Source of the DNA: Cyanophora paradoxa
Taxonomy: Eukaryota > Glaucocystophyceae > Cyanophorales > Cyanophoraceae
DNA: 34,706 nucleotides
Assembly: GCA_004431415.1 (NCBI GenBank)
Contig: QPMI01000611.1
Span: forward strand, 1-34,706
Direction of reading: 5' to 3'
Of this stretch, positions 31,044 through 34,706 are shown one piece after another; the stretch's first letter is position 1, and the number at the start of each line of letters is the position of its first letter. The position numbers and the translations under genes were made by a program. Below the pieces are notes generated by a model that saw only the letters and a program-made list of their open reading frames with translations, was not told the origin of the DNA and searched no databases.

Positions 31044-31187
31044 TTTAATTCTTGTTCCTCTACACTATAGGTAAGATTTTATTCTTTAAATGCTGATTCT
31101 ATTCGTTTTTTTAGCGCTGCGAATTGTCCACAATATAAACATTTAAAGATTATTTTCGTACCTATATATAAGTACAACCCCCCAACC
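31044..31187. promoter_or_regulatory. Divergent promoter region with TATA box
   Basis: This 144-base AT-rich gap lies between divergent genes. TATATATAAG at 31163-31172 ends 15 bases before the ATG at 31188, a likely TATA-type promoter for the plus-strand replication genes. The first half is T-rich and may carry the promoter of the minus-strand gene. Confidence 0.45.
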
Positions 31188-31697
31188 ATGCCCCGCCCCA
31201 GCCACTACCAAATTAAGGAGCTTCAGGACAAGATTCTCGGGAATCTGGCGTTCCTTCTGGCCAATCACTCCATCAGTGAAAGTGAATATGAATCTTATAT
31301 TAAACAGACCAACAAGAAGCTCAAGGGGCTTCAAGCTCTCAATCGAGAGCTATTAGGGAAAATCGACGCCCTTGATGAGACTGATCGCCTTGGCCACATT
31401 CAAGTCGAACAAACTACCACAACTCAAGTCAGAGGAGATGAATACACTACCTTAATAAATGAACATCGTGCTCTTAATAATAAATACATTGATTTTACCA
31501 TCAGGGCTCACCACCAGATCCTGACCACTCAAGAGTTTATAGACACCTACTCTGAGGAACTCCACACAAGGCTCCAAGATGCCATCAATTCACAGATGTC
31601 GATTAAAACCGCTTTACGTTTGTCTGTCGCTTTTCAAAAGCAAACAATTCGAGAGACTTTATTACCAAGCACATTTACAGCACCTATGCTATCATGA
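31188..31697 (+). CDS. Hypothetical helical protein upstream of the polymerase
   Basis: An intact 169-residue protein from the ATG at 31188. It is predicted to be almost wholly helical: IKELQDKILGNLAFLLANHS, KQTNKKLKGLQALNREL, then a long Gln/Thr/His-rich helix region. There are no cysteines, signal peptide or membrane segments. Its stop TGA (31695-31697) overlaps the start ATG (31694-31696) of the polymerase reading region in an ATGA arrangement. Protein-primed polymerases need a terminal protein, so this is a candidate by position only; no family match was recognised. It may also be an N-terminal extension separated from the polymerase by one of the element's frame errors. Confidence 0.65.
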   Translation: MPRPSHYQIKELQDKILGNLAFLLANHSISESEYESYIKQTNKKLKGLQALNRELLGKIDALDETDRLGHIQVEQTTTTQVRGDEYTTLINEHRALNNKYIDFTIRAHHQILTTQEFIDTYSEELHTRLQDAINSQMSIKTALRLSVAFQKQTIRETLLPSTFTAPMLS

Positions 31698-34657
31698 CAA
31701 GATCTCGAACCCTCACTAAAGAAACTGCGAATTGGCTAAGGAATGCCAGTCGCAAATTAATGTCACAGACAGCTATAAACTCCAAAGCATTGAGGCTTTG
31801 AGAGTGATTGTTCTGTCCTTTAAACCCATCTCAGGAGGTGCTTTTATCCCACTCCCAGAGTGGCTCAAAAATAAAGAGCCATTGTCAATGTTAATAACAA
31901 GGACAATAGGTGCTTTGAATACTCCATCCTGAGCTATATTCACAAGGACGAAGTAAATAGCCACAAGCGCAATGAGACTTCCCAATACAGGAGGTGGTTC
32001 AAAAAAGAACTAAATTTCGAGGGCATTGAGTTTCCTGTAAAGGCAGATGCTGATACTATTGATCTCTTTGAAAATCTCAATCCAGCAATCTCTGTTAATA
32101 TTTACGACCCCTCTAACTCTACAGAAGAAATTAATCTACTCCACAACAGCTCCTCAAGGAACAGGAAACACCAAGTGGATCTGCTGCTAATTACAGACGA
32201 AAATGGTAACAGTCATTATACCACAATATTCAGCATGTCCAGAGTCTTAGCTAAGAATGATAAGCAGCGACTCCATTTCTGTAAAACCTGTTCCAACCAC
32301 TTCAAGACTGAGGAGAAGCTTCAATCCCACATTCAAAGCAAACGTTGTGTGGATTGGAAGACAAGTGCTGGAGAGACCCCAAACAACCCACATTCATTGA
32401 ATTTGGTCTTAAACATCTCTCAAAGACTGTATTCCTCCCCGTGATTGCCTATTGCTATTTCGATTATGAAACAGATATTTCTGTATGTTCAAGATCAAAT
32501 CAATCTCACTGACAGCTCTCATAATAATAGAGTAGTACTCACTAAAACCCCTCCAACATCTTTGAGCTCCTGAGTACCCTCGACAGCACAGCCCCAGAGC
32601 TATTCAAAGCCCTATTTACCAACATCCAATGTCACTGACCAAAGAGCAGAAACGTACCCATTACCTTGCTAAACCTGCTACATCTGCCAAGGTGATTTCA
32701 CCCAAGACAATTATAAAGTGAGGGATCACGACCACCAAACTGGCGATTTTGTGGGCACAGCATGTCGCAAATGTAATCTCCACAGACGCACCAGCAATCT
32801 CACCAAGATTCCCATAGTGACCAATGATCTGTCCCTATCTGGAACGCAGATATTTCAAGCAGTCGCCTTAAATCCCGAAAAAAGGGTGGAAGTCCTCGCG
32901 AAATCGTTTGACAACTACATGTCGATCACCTGGGGCTGTTTCAAATTCATTGACATCAAAAACTTTATTGATTATGGCGTCCAGAATGTCAATGACCTTC
33001 AAGAAAAGTTCCAGCTTTTCCGCCAGAAAATCACACAAACTTTTGGATGGATGCTGTCCACTATGTCTTCAAGTCCGGGGCTTTCGTGGGACAGCATGCT
33101 ATCGATTACCAAGCCTAAAATCGAGCTCTTTCCAACCTTGATATGTACAACATGGTTGAAGGCATGATCAGGGGAGGCCTTTCGATTATGAATCATAAAT
33201 ATGCCAAAAAGGAAAGGGACAGACACATTATATATTTGGATGCCAATAACCTATATGGATATGCCCTGTCCCAAACGCTACCCCTCTCGAATTTCCAATG
33301 GCACCCAGAACCCTCAAATTACGACCTGTCATCAGCAGAGGGGGCCATCTTAGAAGTTGACATCCATTATCCCCAGCACCTCCATCAACTCCACAAAGAG
33401 CTACCTCTTGTTATCAAGAGAGCAGAGGATGGACTACAAGCAGCCTGCGAAGACATTTGTAATTATGTGGTGTCGAAACCTTTGCTCCAATTCATGGTAG
33501 CGCAAGGCTTAAAGGTCACCAAAATCCACAGGGTGCTAACATTTACTCAGGCTGCCTTTATGAAGCCTTACGTCGAATCCAATGCCCAAAACCGCAAAGC
33601 AGCCCCTTCCAAACCCGAAAAGGACTTCTTTAAGATCATGAACAATAGCCTTTTTTGGCAAAAACCATTGAGAAAGTGAGAGGAAGGTCTAATGTCAAGA
33701 TTGCCACCAACGAAAAGCAATTTATGAAATACGCCAGATCGCCCCTACTCAAAGCAGAAACAAGACTAAGCGATTCAGCAGTAGCCTTCGAAATGCTACA
33801 AAAAGATGTCAAGTTAGATAAGCCCATAGCAATTGGGGCAGTTGTTTTAGATCTTGCCAAGCTGCGCCTATTTGATTATTATTATAACACCATCAAGCGG
33901 AAATGGCCAGACTGTAAACTGCTTTTTACTGATACAGATTCGCTTTGCCTTCAAATAATTCGAAAAACTATAGCAAAAGACCTACAAGACATTGACCACC
34001 CACCCACAGAGCTTGGCAAGTTCAAAGATGATTTGAGGGCAGAACCATTACTGAATATTGCTTGGTGTGAGGCCGAAATGCTACAGCATTAAAACAGATG
34101 ATGGAGGAAATCAAAAAAGCTGGCAGGTGTTTGTAAGGAGACCATTCAAACAGATCTGTCTTTCCAAGATTATAAAGACCATGTTGCTCCACCAAAAACC
34201 CAAGCAAATCGAAATGACTGTCCAAAAGAAGCTTGAAAATGAGACCTTCAATGTGAAGATGTCAAAGATTGCTTCTAATCCCAATATAGATGTCATCAAA
34301 GATCACACGCAGACAAACAGAGTACGATGTGAGTATATTGCCAATCCCAATCCCTCCAGAGGAAAGAGAGGGGGTCGCAATTTCAGAAAAGAGTGACCTC
34401 AAAGCTTTAGTTCCTGCGGATATCCCAACTGCCATTGCTGTGCCCCACTTGGATCCCTTAGCAAGGACATTCTATGACACCAAGGTAGGATTTAAAGGCC
34501 TTGCTTCATTGGCCAAAGAGCTTCAGATGTGCCAAGAAAGACAATCCGTAGATTCTATGATGCCCAAGAAAATCAACAGATAAATAAACCCCTCCCATCT
34601 GCCAAGAAGACTGCCTATATCCCAATAAGACAGCCACTCGACTGCTATGCCATAACC
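31694..34657 (+). pseudogene. pPolB: Protein-primed family B DNA polymerase (Polinton type), frame-broken
   Basis: A reading region of about 985 codons. The N-terminal domain shows the Polinton pattern: GGAFIPLPEWLKNK, then NNKDNRCFEYSIL, INVYD-like and HQVDLLLI strands and a CxxC-x-H zinc-finger-like CKTCSNHFKTEEKLQSHI (32283-32340). Exonuclease motif I is FDYET near 32460. A CYIC...VRDHDHQTGDF...CRKCN zinc element follows (about 32680-32790), then SFDNYMSITWGCFKFID. Polymerase motif A is YLDANNLYGYALSQ (near 33230), motif B begins NNSLF and continues KTIEKVRGR after a frame change (33640-33680), and motif C is TDTDS at 33928-33942. VRPKCYSIKTDDG (near 34065) is the typical late motif. About nine frame changes break it. 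It would copy the linear genome from a protein primer. The stop at about 34655-34657 lies 50 bases from the window end. Confidence 0.92.
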
Positions 34658-34706
34658 TAATCTTTTATCCTTCGTACAGCAAACAGAATCAAGGCTACAA
34701 CACATT

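Larger units (their letters stand above)
8435..34706. mobile_element. Polinton-like virus / Polinton-related integrated element (partial)
   Basis: From just after the hairpin to the window end the DNA is AT-rich and almost intronless. It carries the hallmark set of this virus group: double-jelly-roll major capsid protein, two minor capsid candidates, A32-type packaging ATPase, protein-primed family B polymerase and an SF3 helicase with primase. Accessory genes are a giant fibre, a patatin phospholipase, an HNH endonuclease and small basic proteins. Virion genes occupy the left two thirds and replication genes the right third, separated by a repeat-rich non-coding region. No retroviral-type integrase, tyrosine recombinase or adenain-like protease was recognised. 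The right terminus lies outside the window. Many genes are frame-broken, so present activity is doubtful unless the breaks are sequencing errors. Confidence 0.88.

Noticed and set aside
8435-34706. Integrase, tyrosine recombinase or adenain-type protease
   Set aside because: I looked for their typical motifs in all long frames and found none. They could lie beyond the right end of the window.

Overview
The window joins two very different kinds of DNA. Bases 1 to about 8,360 are GC-rich eukaryotic DNA carrying an intron-rich gene. Introns typically open with GTGCG or a close variant and end in CAG, which would suit a GC-rich unicellular alga or related protist; the lineage cannot be fixed from the sequence. 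Bases about 8,435 to the end (at least 26.3 kb) are AT-richer, dense in long ORFs and largely free of introns. They encode the gene set of a Polinton-like virus (PLV) / Polinton-related integrated element.

Host part: a possible minus-strand, low-complexity basic protein (105-1122) and a plus-strand multi-exon gene for a large extracellular-type protein built of fibronectin type III-like repeats (about 1528-8360). Its last visible exon runs straight into a 75-nt hairpin (8360-8434). After the hairpin the base composition changes, so the viral element seems to sit inside a host exon. The other end of the element is not in the window.

Element, left half (virion genes): two tandem paralogous proteins (8545-9388 and 9408-10250, minus); a very long fibre gene (10290-17597, minus) with phage-tail-fibre-like repeats and four LamG-like lectin modules; a free-standing HNH endonuclease (17707-18417); a patatin-like phospholipase fused to a discoidin-like domain (18447-19999); two head-to-head paralogous minor-capsid/penton candidates (19989-20924 minus, 20933-21970 plus); the double-jelly-roll major capsid protein (22018-23387); the A32/FtsK-type packaging ATPase (23441-24223); and several small proteins up to 25771.

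Element, middle: about 25.8-27.2 kb is mostly non-coding. It holds GC-rich inverted-repeat clusters, an eight-copy 31-bp palindromic tandem array and a 150-bp direct repeat flanking the array, an origin-like layout. About 27.4-28.3 kb is a strand-asymmetric G-rich/C-rich stretch.

Element, right half (replication genes): a primase-polymerase plus SF3 helicase (28307-30748, minus), a small basic protein (30852-31043, minus), a 169-residue protein (31188-31697, plus) and, overlapping its stop codon, a Polinton-type protein-primed family B DNA polymerase (31694-34657, plus).

Most genes longer than about 1.2 kb are interrupted by single-base frame changes, yet the protein continues recognisably in the next frame. 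The short genes (both minor capsids, ATPase, HNH) are intact. Either the element is recently decaying or the assembly contains uncorrected indels; the sequence alone cannot separate these. No integrase, transposase or adenovirus-type protease was recognised.
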